64,000 nucleotides of DNA from Dactylonectria macrodidyma (Eukaryota > Ascomycota > Sordariomycetes > Hypocreales > Nectriaceae). Below are positions 22,998 through 33,957 of this stretch, piece by piece. The notes under the pieces are model-generated. The model was not told the DNA's origin, ran no database searches, and saw nothing but the letters and a program-made list of their open reading frames with translations. Position numbers and translations under genes: made by a program. How positions within the stretch are numbered: position 1 is the stretch's first letter; each line of letters starts with the position of its first letter. The stretch lies in the NCBI GenBank assembly GCA_020744425.1, contig JAGMUV010000009.1, positions 1,922,001-1,986,000 of the forward strand, read 5' to 3'.

Positions 22998-25710
22998 ATG
23001 CCCAAGGTCAAGAGCTATTCCGCCGCTTGGCTGTCCAACAACTCCCCCGGCCACCGGCTTTTCGAGCCTTCTGCCGAGTCGATCGGGTCGCGCAGCCTCG
23101 AGCCTGCCTATGTGGCTAAGAAGAGGGCCATCGCGGGCCCGCGCCGTACCATTGCCCGTCGCGGCACCGAAGTCTTTGTTGCCGTTGGGCGCGAGATACA
23201 CTGGGGAGACCTGGCGTACCTGAAGGATGGCTGGGCAAACCGACACGCCAGAGGAAAGTCTGGATCAGGCATTCGGATCAAGCGCGAAGACTCTATGCAG
23301 TCAGACATAGATACTGCCCCGGAGTCGTCCGCCGGGTTGAGGGTAAGTCGAGACTCAGCTGCTGTTTATTACTACGAAGCTCACCAAACTATAGACTATC
23401 AAAACCCCTGTGGCCGACGATATCCGACAGCTCATCATCTCACCTAACTCAAATTACCTTGCGATTCTCACAACCCACACGGTGCACATCTGTATTCTGC
23501 CGGACCCTTCGCATTTGACGAGTGAGGATGCAGGACCTCTCAAGCCCAAGATGTTTACACTCGGCCCAACTACCCACGTAACCTCTCGATCGCCCATCAT
23601 GTCCGCTATGTGGCATCCCTTGGGAGTTAACGGCTCCTGCATTGTCACCGTAACTGCCGAAGCCATTGTGCGAGTTTGGGAGCTCTCCTCCACAGACCGT
23701 TGGTCTTTCGATTCACCGACGACTTCGGTGGATCTGAAGAAGCTGGCTGATGGCACCACGCTTGACCAGGATTTTTCTGCCTCAACATCGAATACCAACA
23801 AGGCGTTCTCTCCCGATTCATTTGAGATGGAGGTTGCTTCAGCCAGCTTCGCTACTAAAGGAGCTGGCGGATGGAATCCCATGACACTCTGGGTCGCCAT
23901 GCGTGAGGGTGATGTTTACGCACTTTGCCCGCTGTTGCCCCAGAAGTGGGCACCACCGCCCACTTTGATTCCGTCTCTGTCGGTGTCGATCGTCACTACT
24001 GTTGCTAGTATCGAGGATGACCCTGAGATTGGAGAGCAGGAGAAGCTCCTCGCTCAGCAGCAGCTGGAGTGGATGGGCGAGCTTGACTCCCAGGAGCCAC
24101 AGATTATCGACGGTCGCCTTGGAGACCCGCTCATCGAGGTTTATACCCGACCATCTCGTCCAGGTGTAATACCTCGCCTGCAAGGCCCCTTTGAGCTTCA
24201 GTCGGACCCGGACACTGGGGATGAGCTGGACACTTCCATCACCGATATCATGGTTATTGGAAAGAAGACAGAAACCGAGGAGCTCATGATGGGCGAAGAC
24301 GAAGAAGATCTGGACATGGATGATGGCGACCAGGAAGGGCTGTCTCTGGCAGTAGTTTGCCTGCTCTCGACTAGTGGCCAAGTTCGCGTCTACCTGGACC
24401 TTGAAGGCGTGCAAGCTCAGTGGTTGCCGCCCAAGAATAAATCCAAACTTGGCCGTCTTTTGGCAGAGGCCGAACCCCCCTCCCTCCTCTCTTTCCAGGC
24501 CATCGACACAATGAGCCCCGTTGAGGTCAATGAGGAGGGCTGGCCAGTCTTTAGCGAGGATGCCATGTCTCGCTATAGCTTCTTCGTAACACATCACGCC
24601 GCCATCACTTTCATCTCGCTCACTTCGTGGATCTTTCGTCTAGAGAGCGAACTCAACAGCGACTCTGAGGCTGGCACTGACTTCAGAATCGGTCTCCTGG
24701 TCAACTCGCAATCTTCGAGGGACAGGATCTACTCGGAACCAAGTGCAGACGTGGCAGTCCCCTTGGCTGCTGCTAATATTATCCGGGACCCGGATGTTGG
24801 ATATTTCCTGCTGTCAGCTACGCCTTATGACCCTATCTCATTGACCTTTGAGACCCCTGAGGTTGATCTTGCCCCCATTCGACAGGAAAGCCCTGTTTAC
24901 GAACGGGAAGTGAGCATGGCACCCCTGGACTTTTACGAACCACGTCCAGTTTTTAACCCATCTCACGCGTTTGACGAAGGATCGGCGTTGCCTATGCTAC
25001 TAGAGCGCCTTCGTACGTCACGTCACAAGACGGTGGTCAACCAGGAAGTGAGGCTGAGCCCCCTCACGCTTCAGATCTTTACAGATGCGCATAAGGTCTT
25101 GGCAAACGAGACCCATCGACTGGGTATGGCTGCAGCGGAGGTGTTCCGCCGTTGTGAGCTGTTGCAGTCGGAGTTGAAGCAGCAGGTGATGAAGGCTAAT
25201 GAAGTCAAAGGAAAGATTGACACTATTAACGGAGTGCACCGGGATGGGGAGGCTGACAACGCCATGTACGATCGACGGATTGTAGCTGCTCGAGATCGTC
25301 AAGGGCAACTTACTCGGCGACTTGAGAACCTGCGAAAGATCGTCGGCAAGGCGACAACTCGGGACCTAAGTGCCAAGGAACGCGCATTTGTGGAGGAGGT
25401 GCGAGCACTAGACGCCAGCGTATCTGAATCGGCATCTGGAGAGCCGGCAGTATCGTCCAAGACCCAGTCTACGCAACTGTGGAAACGTCTGGCAGATGTG
25501 AAGCGACTACGGGACGAACTAGCCACGGAGGTCGAGGTGTTAAAGAAGGCAGCAGACGGGGACACTTCCGCTGCGCCATCTACGGAGATGAGGATTCCGC
25601 AGGACATTCGGCGGCAGAAGATGCAGCATATTCAGAGCTTACTTTCGCGAGAGACGGCATTGGTGGAGGCGGTGACGGCGAGACTGGAGCGACTCCAGAC
25701 CAATTACTGA
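22998..25710 (+). CDS. nup82: nucleoporin Nup82
   Basis: Exons 22998-23342 and 23395-25710, intron 52 nt; product 886 aa. The start MPKVKSYSAAWLSNNSPGHR is the first ATG of the open frame. The N-terminal two-thirds is a predicted beta-propeller (ISPNSNYLAILTTHTVHICI, MSAMWHPLGVNGSCIVTVT), with an acidic insert near residue 410 (MGEDEEDLDMDDGDQEG). The C-terminal ~200 residues are heptad-rich and helical (VFRRCELLQSELKQQVMKAN, LTRRLENLRKIV, LWKRLADVKRLRDELATEV), consistent with a coiled coil. Known: Nup82 sits on the cytoplasmic face of the nuclear pore with Nup159 and Nsp1 and takes part in mRNA export. The assignment rests on overall architecture and family memory, not on a short catalytic motif. 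Confidence 0.82.
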
Positions 25711-27340
25711 AGCAAGCGTGTAAGATACCTTAGAATATAAGACGGCCACCCCGTGTCCTTGATTTCAGTTCCGCTCTCATTCAAACAGTAATTCGAGACT
25801 GGGACCTTACTCACACATCCCACGTCAAGCCTCACGCATATTCTTTGGATGCGAAGCAGGCATCATGAAAACCAAGGCCGAAGATGATTTATCCCAAGAT
25901 AGACCATGATCGTCGAAAAAAGGAAGGAAACCGGCCGAGGGAAACCGGAACTAGATAAGCCTCAGCCGGGCCGGACCTGATGCTGTCTGTGGACGGCCGA
26001 CGCAACTCCACCATGAATGAGTGAAGCGATCTGGAACAAGCATGAAGCCAGAAGTTCCTACCAATTTTGTCGATCTCGGGCGTGAGGTGGAGGATGATGA
26101 TCAAGGTTCAGTCGGCTGCCATGTCTTGGTATGGACTCCAGACTTGAGACCTAGCGGGTCCAGCACCAACGATGGCTAGGATCAACCTGTTAGGTTTGAA
26201 GGCTACTCCGCAGCCAATCAATATTTTAGGGCGGTCGCTGGCTTCGACATGCAGACGAAGAATCAGCCCCCAACACAAATGAGGAGGAATATTACGAAGT
26301 GGCTTGGTGCGATTGACTTGTGCGAGGCCTGGGCAGGGGGTGGGATGTTGCGTCGTCCTTGTTGAGGCCTTGGTGAAGGACGAGGTTGAAGCTTGAACCA
26401 CAGTGAGCATGAGACGGGATGAAGCTTGCACGTGGAACAAGAGCTGACAGTCATGACACAGGGCGGCGAGATGTGAGAGGGTCTTATTTTACTGAGGGTA
26501 TCCCGACCCGCTCCCTGCACCAGTCGGCTCCGACGATCTGTCGGCCTTGCTATTTGTGACCTGTTACTTTGCAGCCGTCCTTGATATGGTCGTCCATTGC
26601 ACCACGTTGTTAGTGCATATCCTCACCGAGCGGCCTAAGGCAATGAGGTACCACGTTGGATGTAAAGCGCACAAGGGATCTGGTCAACCATAGAAAGGAT
26701 GATCAAGGGTGTCTGCTGACTGTCTTGTCTGGCGGGAGGAGCCGTGACAGTCGGGTCGTGCTCCGCATCTCCATGGCAGCTTGAGGCCAGGATCGTTTGC
26801 CTTGTATTCGGAGCTTCGACAACGGCCCCTTTTGAGATTGTGATGGGCTCTCGACTTGCTGCCGCAGCCCGACGACTAACACATTCCACCGGCAGCATTT
26901 CAATGCAAAAAGAAAGCAATCATCATGGTATGCTGTGACCCCCTCTCCACACACCCCTCCCCCATTCCGTTCTCCGTTGCCACGGCACACCCTGAAGAGG
27001 CGCATATCTAGAGTCGTATGAGTACGTAGTCAGTCTGCTCTTGGAACTGTTGGGCAAACGAGGCGACCATTTGACTGGCTGCTGCTTCTCGCTCGCTTGT
27101 CCGCCAGGAAAAAAAGACTATCATTGCATGCCTGCTGTCGACAATGGCTGGGACCCTCGATGCATTTAACACCATCTGGACGCGCACATTTGAAAGAGGA
27201 GACACCTCTTCACAGGTTCTAGATCCCGACTCACCATTCACCTGATCGAATCTTCTTCACTTTCAATCCTCAAGTGCCCTTTATTTTCGATGACTCTGAC
27301 CCTTTTGCCACCCCATTCGATCAAAGCCCCGACTGATACG
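25711..27340. other. intergenic region, 1.6 kb
   Basis: No supported gene. Several short open frames on both strands lack domain character and splice support. Confidence 0.45.
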
Positions 27341-28646
27341 ATGGCGCCCCATTCACATGCCGAGTCATCATATTACCGAAGTGCTATTCTAAGTGCGTTC
27401 TTTCTTCTGTTGCTTCGGTCTTGGCAGACATGTGTGGCATTGCTAACGTTGCGGTTCTGGTCCAGGTAACTCCAAATTCTTCCTCGGACCCGAGGCGGAG
27501 GTCGATGTCGTCGAGGAGCGAGATGTGCTATCAAGAGTCTGGCACATGCACGTTGTCAAGACGGAGGCTGGTGAACGCACCAAAGTGCTCACTAGGACAG
27601 CTCCCAACCCTCAAGACGCACTTAGACTGCTTCATGAGATGTCGGGGCAGGCAGTGAACCAGTACGCCTCTACCAATGGCTACGGTCTGCCACCCACCAT
27701 CTCCGACTCGTCTAAGCCGTGGACCAACCGCAACAACCATCGAGGCGGTGAACCAAACGCCATGTCCACCTCAGAGGTCATTGCAATCTGCGGCTCGTCG
27801 AGTGAGGAGGAGGAAGAAGAAGAAGAAGAAGAAGAAGAAGAAGAAGCATCTGACTCGAATGGCTCGCGCAAGGGACGCACGAACAAGCGGGGGCGTCGGC
27901 AGCGTCGCAATCGCCGTGTGGCTGGCGAGGCGGTGAGCAAGGCGTACTCATGCTCGGACAACGACGACGATAACGATGACGACACGGACGTCGCAGAGGT
28001 CCTCGAAGAGCCAACGCCTCGTCTTCGTCACGTTGCGCCTCCCCCGTGGTATCCTCCAGGCCCGGGACCCTCTCAGCCGATGCCACAGGGCCGAAGACCG
28101 CCGGGATGGAACGCCTTCCCCGGCGGCCTTCCCGTTAGTCCTCCCGGCCCGCCCGGGCGACGACCACAACCTCCGGGGCCCGGCTTGCTGCCCCGCCCCA
28201 TGAATATGAACATGAACATGATCCCGCCACGAAACGCCACATCCATGCATCCAGTCCCCGTGCTGCTTAGCATCAGCTGGACGGGTCGGGGCTGCAAGAA
28301 CATGCTCGGGCAGGTCGCGCCGTCTGGCGACGCCCTACGCACCATGGCCCTCAAGGAAGTCTGCATGCGTCCCACGGGCTTCATCCCAACGGCTCCGGGG
28401 ATGCCACTGCCACCCTTCACGCAACCCGACTTTGTGAATCTCCGCGCCGTGATCCGCCGCATGACTTTGGGTGCAGACGTCTACGAGGTGGCGAGCTTCG
28501 GCGATGACCTATCCCCGTTGTTCCGCACCTCTGCCGGCATCCCCAAGTTCGACATCGAGGTGTGCAAGGTCATGATGCCAGCCCCGAGACGTCGGGCTAA
28601 CAGTGTCTCGAGTACCAACTCTGACGACGACATCAACGCCAAATAA
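27341..28646 (+). CDS. acidic and proline-rich protein of unknown function
   Basis: Exons 27341-27392 and 27466-28646, intron 73 nt with a TGCTAAC branch site; product 410 aa. I do not recognise the family. Seen in order: a start MAPHSHAESSYYRSAILSNS; a charged folded-looking segment (EVDVVEERDVLSRVWHMHVV); an acidic run of about 14 Glu encoded by GAG/GAA repeats; a basic stretch, KGRTNKRGRRQRRNRR, that could be a nuclear localisation signal; a second acidic run (DNDDDNDDDTD); a Pro/Gly-rich block (PPPWYPPGPGPSQP); a Met/Asn repeat (MNMNMNM); and a C-terminal region with conserved-looking sequence (MTLGADVYEVASFGDDLSPL). No signal peptide or membrane segment. The splice joint and continued coding-like sequence at both ends support a real gene. 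Confidence 0.7.
27798..27846 (+). repeat. coding GAG/GAA trinucleotide repeat
   Basis: A run of gag then gaa codons gives about 14 consecutive Glu in the unknown acidic protein. This kind of tract commonly varies in length between strains; that is general knowledge, not shown here. Confidence 0.85.
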
Positions 28647-30910
28647 GCCAATTGGCTAGCCAGCTCGTTTTCCTTGTGTTTCTAGATAGAATCGTCCCCT
28701 GGAAACTTTCATTCTGATTTCGTGCTTTGATATTTCCCGGCAGTTCAGGAGCCAGCGAAATAGTTGTCGTACCCCCTTCGGATTTGGGTTGCATTTTTTG
28801 TGTTTCAATGAGGGCATTTGTTAGCATGGGAACCGGCTTTTCTTCTTATTTCCACGAGTACTTGCCCAGGCGTTGTTACCCATGGGTTTGCTATACCATA
28901 TTATTCCCATACAAACACCCACAATCAAACTATCTTGTTCTCGAATCAGATCCGACTCCACTGACTGTGGCTCTCCAATCAAGCCGTACACCAAGACGAG
29001 TCTAGTAGAGGGACGAAATCGGAGAGTCTCGACCAGGGGTCCCCCATAATCCCGCCTCACTCCAGATTCGCCTCCATTGGTGAGTGCTACCTCACGACAC
29101 TAGAGGGAAGGAGGGGGCTCATATGATCTGTGATAGGAGCCTCAGTCTGTTGAGCGGCTGGTGAGGGTGCGTGCGAGTGGCGATGGCAGCGTGCCATTCC
29201 GGAATCGGGGAAGAGACTCTGCACACGAATATTGAGATATGGGCGCTCTGCATGCTGCCTCGGCTGGGACTGAGACAAGACATTACTGGCCAGCGGCTAG
29301 TCAATTAGGTGGAAGTGTTGCATCCCTGCAGTCGTCGTGCATGCAGCATGGCACTGTAGGTTGCATCGGGCGCTGCGGGATGCGGGCCAGGGGCCTTGAG
29401 GCGAGAAGGTTGTCAAGTTTGTTGATGAAGTCTTCATGTGTGTCTCGGACGGACTCTAGATTCTGTGTCACGAGTTGTCCTTCGTTATCTTTGTCTTGAA
29501 TTCTCAACGCAACACTCGTATTTGCGCCCCTCTTCTACTGCCGCAAAGGGGTAAAAAGATACACCGGGTGTAGGATTGAATAGCCATTGTTACTAAGAAG
29601 CTAGGCGGGCAAAGCTTCACAACGGATGGACAGACATATGGACCAATGGAAGAACGGAAGCAATCACATGGCCTCTTCACTAAAGACGAGGCCCTTCTCC
29701 AGCCTGCCGGGATGCAGTGTCACCACCGCCTGATGGGCCGGTGAGGCGTTGTCGTGCAAGAGAGGCAGCATGCCGGCGGCTTATTGCGATGTTACAGTGC
29801 TGCGACTTGCTTGGTGATAGGCTTTGAGGCTTCTTTGTCTCTCCGGTTGCAGGATCAAACTGATGCAACCTCTGATGGCGTGGGCGTAGCGAACCGCCGC
29901 CATCGTCTTGGTCGCCTTGAATGGCCGGCACCATCTCAACATACCGGCCACCCGGGACTGTTGGCGGCTTCACCGTATAATGTCGAGGAACCAATCATGG
30001 CGCATAATGCAATGCAGCATTCGCTACGGTTCGAAAGCCAGAACTGACTCTTTGGGCTGTGCAACTTGTCATGGGTCTTTGCTTGCCTCGAGTTCCGTAC
30101 CCTCGGGACTTTGAGGCCACGAGACGGATCGTTGTTGATGAAAGTGAGGCGAAAAAGGACGAGCCACCGCTAGTCCGTGAGGCCCGAGATGGTGATATTG
30201 TCACGCCAGATTCCAGTCCTTTCTCTCCACGCGGGGGCCGCGGGCGCTGTTTGGACAAGGCGAACCCTAGTCAGTCTTGGCGGTGATCTCGATGTCTTCC
30301 TGGACGGGTTGACAGTATACAGTATCTCGTTATGCGCAGCCGTGGGCGATGATGAGCGCTTTGATTGCCTGTATGGGATTAGTTCTTGGTGTTTCCTGTA
30401 TGAATGTACAACACGCCAGGTTCCCATGCCGACATGCCAGTATGAAGGGTCAATTTCAATGTTTCGCCTTGATATTACCAACATGCGAGGCGAAATTTCA
30501 CGCCCTAGCAGGCCTCGGCCTGCTAGGAGTTGTTGGTTGACATGTAAAAGATACGTGATTTGTCCTAGCATAGGAGGCGGTGCTCCGGCGATACCAACCA
30601 GGTCAAGTCTCGGTGACCGACTCACTAGCCAACATGATTCGATTACGTGAGACGACATTCGGTGAAGCTAGGTCGAAGGATGGATCACATACAGGCCCCC
30701 AAGTTGGCCTTGTTTTTTTTTGCTCCTTTGAATGAGGCCTACTCTCTCTGCCAGACCTGTGGCTGGTTACATGCTGACCGAGCTGAATATGTTATACATG
30801 GGACTAGCAAACACCGCCTCAACATCAGTAGAAATGAATGGAAACAAGGGGGTGCAATTAGGGCAACATATCCAGTACACCAAACAAGAACCGAAGGTCC
30901 ATTGCTGCTG
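28647..30910. other. convergent intergenic region, 2.3 kb
   Basis: No supported gene. It contains a perfect 24-bp inverted repeat at 30504-30527. The length is large for the space between two 3' ends. Confidence 0.45.
30504..30527. repeat. perfect inverted repeat, 11-bp arms with 2-bp centre
   Basis: The arms are cctagcaggcc and ggcctgctagg around a tc centre. It could form a GC-rich hairpin or cruciform. It lies in a long non-coding stretch, about 380 bp past the end of the EBP gene. Confidence 0.9.
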
Positions 30911-31933
30911 CTACCTCATCTTAGCTCTCGCCTCCTCTTTCTCTAAGGCAGAAAACGCCGTCATGATCTGTTGCCAGCTGTCCCACAGCAACACTAGTAA
31001 CAACCCGCATTAGCACCGCCCAGCCCGGAGTCAAATCAGATAAAGGACATCGAACAAGACACAGTTGATTGAAAGATATAAAAAAAGGAATTAAAACCCA
31101 CTCACCTACAGGGACGACTGCCCACGGCATGTTGAAGCCAATGTAGTATACCCAATAATACAGAAACTCTGGTCGGCTGTACGCCACACCGTACAGCTGG
31201 CCTTCCATCCAGTTGGTCAGGTAGTACAGGGCTACGCCGTAGAGGTGCGCCACGCACACGACCAGTTGCGTGACGTGTCTGCTGCGAGAATTGGCCAGAA
31301 TTCCACGGACCGTCAGCCACGAGAGCGGACCCCAGGCGATCTAGGCGGGCAGTTGAGCTTGATAGGTCCAGAAGAAGAGAGGGAGCACGTACGGCCGTGA
31401 TGGTCTCGACGCTGATGGTAAAGACGTCGTTGGTCAGATACCGCGAGTCAGAGAGGGCGTATTCCTTCCACAACTGTGCGAATGTCGTTGACATGCCGGG
31501 GAGCTGGTTGCGATAATAGAGATAATAGCCTAGTGGTTGTACTTTGTTAGGTATTTCTGGATGCTGGATATTCCATGGCTGGAGACTCACCCTCAAACAC
31601 AACATGAAGAAACCCGCCTATCCCGCGTCAGCACGACTCACCCAACCATTGAGACCTAGGTAGAGGAACAAAGGCGCTTGATCACTTACACAAGGCAAAC
31701 CAGGCGGCCGCAAAGTGATCGATACGCCGCAGCGTAACTTTGCTCTTGGCGGTCTGCACCAGGACCGATCCGATCACGGCCGCAATGATGCCGCCGAACA
31801 CGGGCAAGAGCTGGATAACAGACGTGTCGTTCGGGACGAATCCCGGCACCTGCACATTGATCGGGTAATACGGATGTCCAAGGCCGGGCGCTGGACCCGA
31901 GGCCGCGTCCGGATCCGCGACGGAGCTGGCCAT
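30911..31933 (-). CDS. EBP-type sterol delta8-delta7 isomerase (EXPERA domain)
   Basis: Exons in order: 31933-31690, 31617-31591, 31529-31393, 31340-31106, 30993-30911; introns of 72, 61, 52 and 112 nt. Exon 2 is only 27 nt. Product is 241 aa, close to human EBP (230). ATG 31933 starts MASSVADPDAASG. Hydrophobic segments include LLPVFGGIIAAVIGSVLV, FAAAWFALCGFLHVVF and VTQLVVCVAHLYGVALYYL. Residues matching the catalytic set known from human EBP are all present: His86 and Glu90 (HVVFEG), Glu132 (VETITA), Asn206 and Trp209 (GFNMPW). The tail is charged (EKEEARAKMR). Known: EBP isomerises the sterol B-ring double bond in the ER; most fungi use the unrelated Erg2 for this step, so here it may be redundant or act on another lipid. 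Divergent to the prpF-like gene. Confidence 0.88.
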
Positions 31934-32685
31934 GGCGTTTCGGTGGGGGAGTCGGGCTGGAAGTGATGTGGTATTGATTTGCTCGTGCAAGAGAAAAGAG
32001 ATTTGCGATGTGGAATTGTATCAAAAAACAGGTCTTCCAGTCCTGCTTACTTCTGCCAGGGGTAGTTCAAGTCCCAACGTCGTAATGTGAATATGGTCAA
32101 GCTCCCGATACCGACAACCAGGCTGCCAGGCACTTTAATCACGTGACACCATCATCTTCTCATTTCAACATGCACATGAACTACCTCTAGTTAGGTTTCG
32201 ATTTAAAGATTTCTGAGGAGATTATTCGAGAGGATTGCTGGGGGATTTCTGAAGCACCCTCTCCAGCCGTGAATAGTGATTGAGTTTGTCCAACATCTGA
32301 CCCCAGGTCTGAAAGAAGATCGTGGGTTTATCATAATTCGACGGCGACGTAATGGTAAATTTTAGATCGAATCGGTCACTATTTGAATTTGGAACTACAG
32401 CTTCTCGTTTCCATTTAAGAAACACGAAGTGCAGAAATCATTCAAAAACGGAGACTGCATAGCCATGTTGTGGTGGCCAAGTCTATGTATGGACCGGACC
32501 ATCCGTCTTACACCAGTTGCAGCCCGCTGGCTATTGGCCAACCCCACCTAGGCAAGTAACCCGGGGTTGGTTCACCAAACCTGGTCCACTTCACTTGATC
32601 CATCTTCACCTCGAAACGTAACATCGGCTTCATTGGCGACAATGTTATCATCGGTTCGGGCAGACCTTAATTGGAGTTTGTCAAA
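31934..32685. other. divergent promoter region of the EBP and PrpF genes
   Basis: 752 bp between two start codons, with a CACGTG E-box at 32140-32145. No gene seen. Confidence 0.5.
32140..32145. promoter_or_regulatory. CACGTG E-box between EBP and PrpF genes
   Basis: A perfect palindromic E-box lies 207 bp from the EBP start and 541 bp from the PrpF start. In fungi such sites bind Cbf1 or SREBP-like bHLH factors. Regulation of the sterol gene by it is a guess. Confidence 0.3.
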
Positions 32686-33957
32686 ATGGCACCAAGAATG
32701 CTTCAGTCTCTCACAGGCAAAATCCCGCATCAGCTGCTCCAACGCCTAGTGAAGCCAACTCCAACCTCAACATCACCACTCCTCCATGCCTCAACTTCCA
32801 CCGCACGCATCATGAACAGTCCCCAGCAATACTCATTCCGGCAGTGCTCGTCCCAGAACCACAGCTTTCCTGCTCTCTTCGCGCGAGGCGGCACCTCCAA
32901 CGGCCTCGTCATCGACCGTCGCGATCTCCCGCCGCAGGAGCAATGGCATACGATTCTCCCAGCCGCCATGGGATCGCCGGATCATTACGGTCGGCAGCTC
33001 AACGGCATGGGCTCGGGTATCTCATCCACGTCAAAGATCGTCATTCTCGGCCCGCCTTCGCGTAGAGACGTCGACGTCGACTTCACCTTTGTGCAAGTCG
33101 CTATCCGCGAGGTCGAGCTGGACATGGCTGGCAACTGCGGCAACATGTCGTCGCTCGTGGGGCCTGTGGCCTTTGATCGCGGCATGGTCGCGGATCCAGC
33201 TATCGAGACTGACGAAAATGGCTCGCAATGGGCGACGGTGCGTTTCCTCAACACCAACACGAACAAGGTCATGATGTCACGATTCAAGATCGCTGGTGAG
33301 CCGCTGCGCTACTCCAATGAAGGCGACTATGTCATGGATGGGGTGCCTGGAACAGCGTCTAAGATCACCATGAGCTTCATGGACCCCGCTGGCGCCAAGA
33401 CGGGCAAGGCTCTGCCAACAGGAAATCCTGTGGACACCCTCGAGCTCTCTGACCACAGCACTGTACAGGCCTCTCTCGTAGACGTTGGAAACCCTGGCGT
33501 CTTCATCAGCACCGAAAGCCTCGGCCTCGAAAATCATATGGCGTTGACTCCGCCTATGGTAGAGGCTGATGAAACCCTCAAAGCCCGTCTCGAAGAGATC
33601 CGACGTGCCGGCGCCACCAAGATGGGCCTCGATCCTCAGATCCAGAGTGTCCCCAAGATTGTCCTCCTCTTCCCTTCTAGCGGTTCACCCAAGGTTGACA
33701 TCAGATGTCTCGCCTTGTCTATGGGCCAGGCTCACAAGGCGGTCCCGTTGACACTGGCACTCTGCCTCGGTGCTTCGTCTCAGCTGCCTGGCACGCTTGC
33801 GGCAGATCTAGTCATGGGCAAGTCCAAGAACACAGTTACGATTGGGCACCCCAGTGGCACCGTTGACATTGGTACGACGATACGCGATGGTAAAATCGAG
33901 TCGGCCCAGTTGCTTCGTACTGCCAAGATTTTGATGAAGGGGGATGTCTACTATTAA
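32686..33957 (+). CDS. PrpF-family isomerase (methylaconitate isomerase-like)
   Basis: Single exon, 423 aa, from ATG 32686 (MAPRMLQSLTGKIPHQLLQR). The first ~45 residues are basic, Ser/Thr-rich and nearly free of acidic residues, so a mitochondrial targeting signal is likely. The body has the PrpF two-lobe pattern: LFARGGTSNGLVIDRRDLPP with the conserved GGTSNG turn, MGSPDHYGRQLNGMGSGISS with the family GSPD and GxGxGxSS-like segment, GNCGNMSSLVGPVA with the conserved Cys, and HPSGTVDIG near the end. Known: PrpF acts on 2-methylaconitate in the AcnD route of the bacterial 2-methylcitrate cycle, and relatives isomerise methylitaconate or oxalomesaconate. The substrate in this fungus cannot be read from sequence. 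Confidence 0.88.
   Translation: MAPRMLQSLTGKIPHQLLQRLVKPTPTSTSPLLHASTSTARIMNSPQQYSFRQCSSQNHSFPALFARGGTSNGLVIDRRDLPPQEQWHTILPAAMGSPDHYGRQLNGMGSGISSTSKIVILGPPSRRDVDVDFTFVQVAIREVELDMAGNCGNMSSLVGPVAFDRGMVADPAIETDENGSQWATVRFLNTNTNKVMMSRFKIAGEPLRYSNEGDYVMDGVPGTASKITMSFMDPAGAKTGKALPTGNPVDTLELSDHSTVQASLVDVGNPGVFISTESLGLENHMALTPPMVEADETLKARLEEIRRAGATKMGLDPQIQSVPKIVLLFPSSGSPKVDIRCLALSMGQAHKAVPLTLALCLGASSQLPGTLAADLVMGKSKNTVTIGHPSGTVDIGTTIRDGKIESAQLLRTAKILMKGDVYY

Noticed and set aside
27680..27985. Serine-run open frame antisense to the acidic protein gene
   Set aside because: This is the reverse strand of a GAA/GAG repeat and a shadow of the real coding exon.
30025..30045. GGTTCGAAAG resembling a tRNA B box
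   Set aside because: It lacks the GGTTCGANTCC consensus end, an A box at the right distance and any cloverleaf pairing that I could find.
30170..30658. Long overlapping open frames on both strands in the convergent gap
   Set aside because: Both strands are open over the same stretch and neither has domain content or a convincing start with flanking signals.
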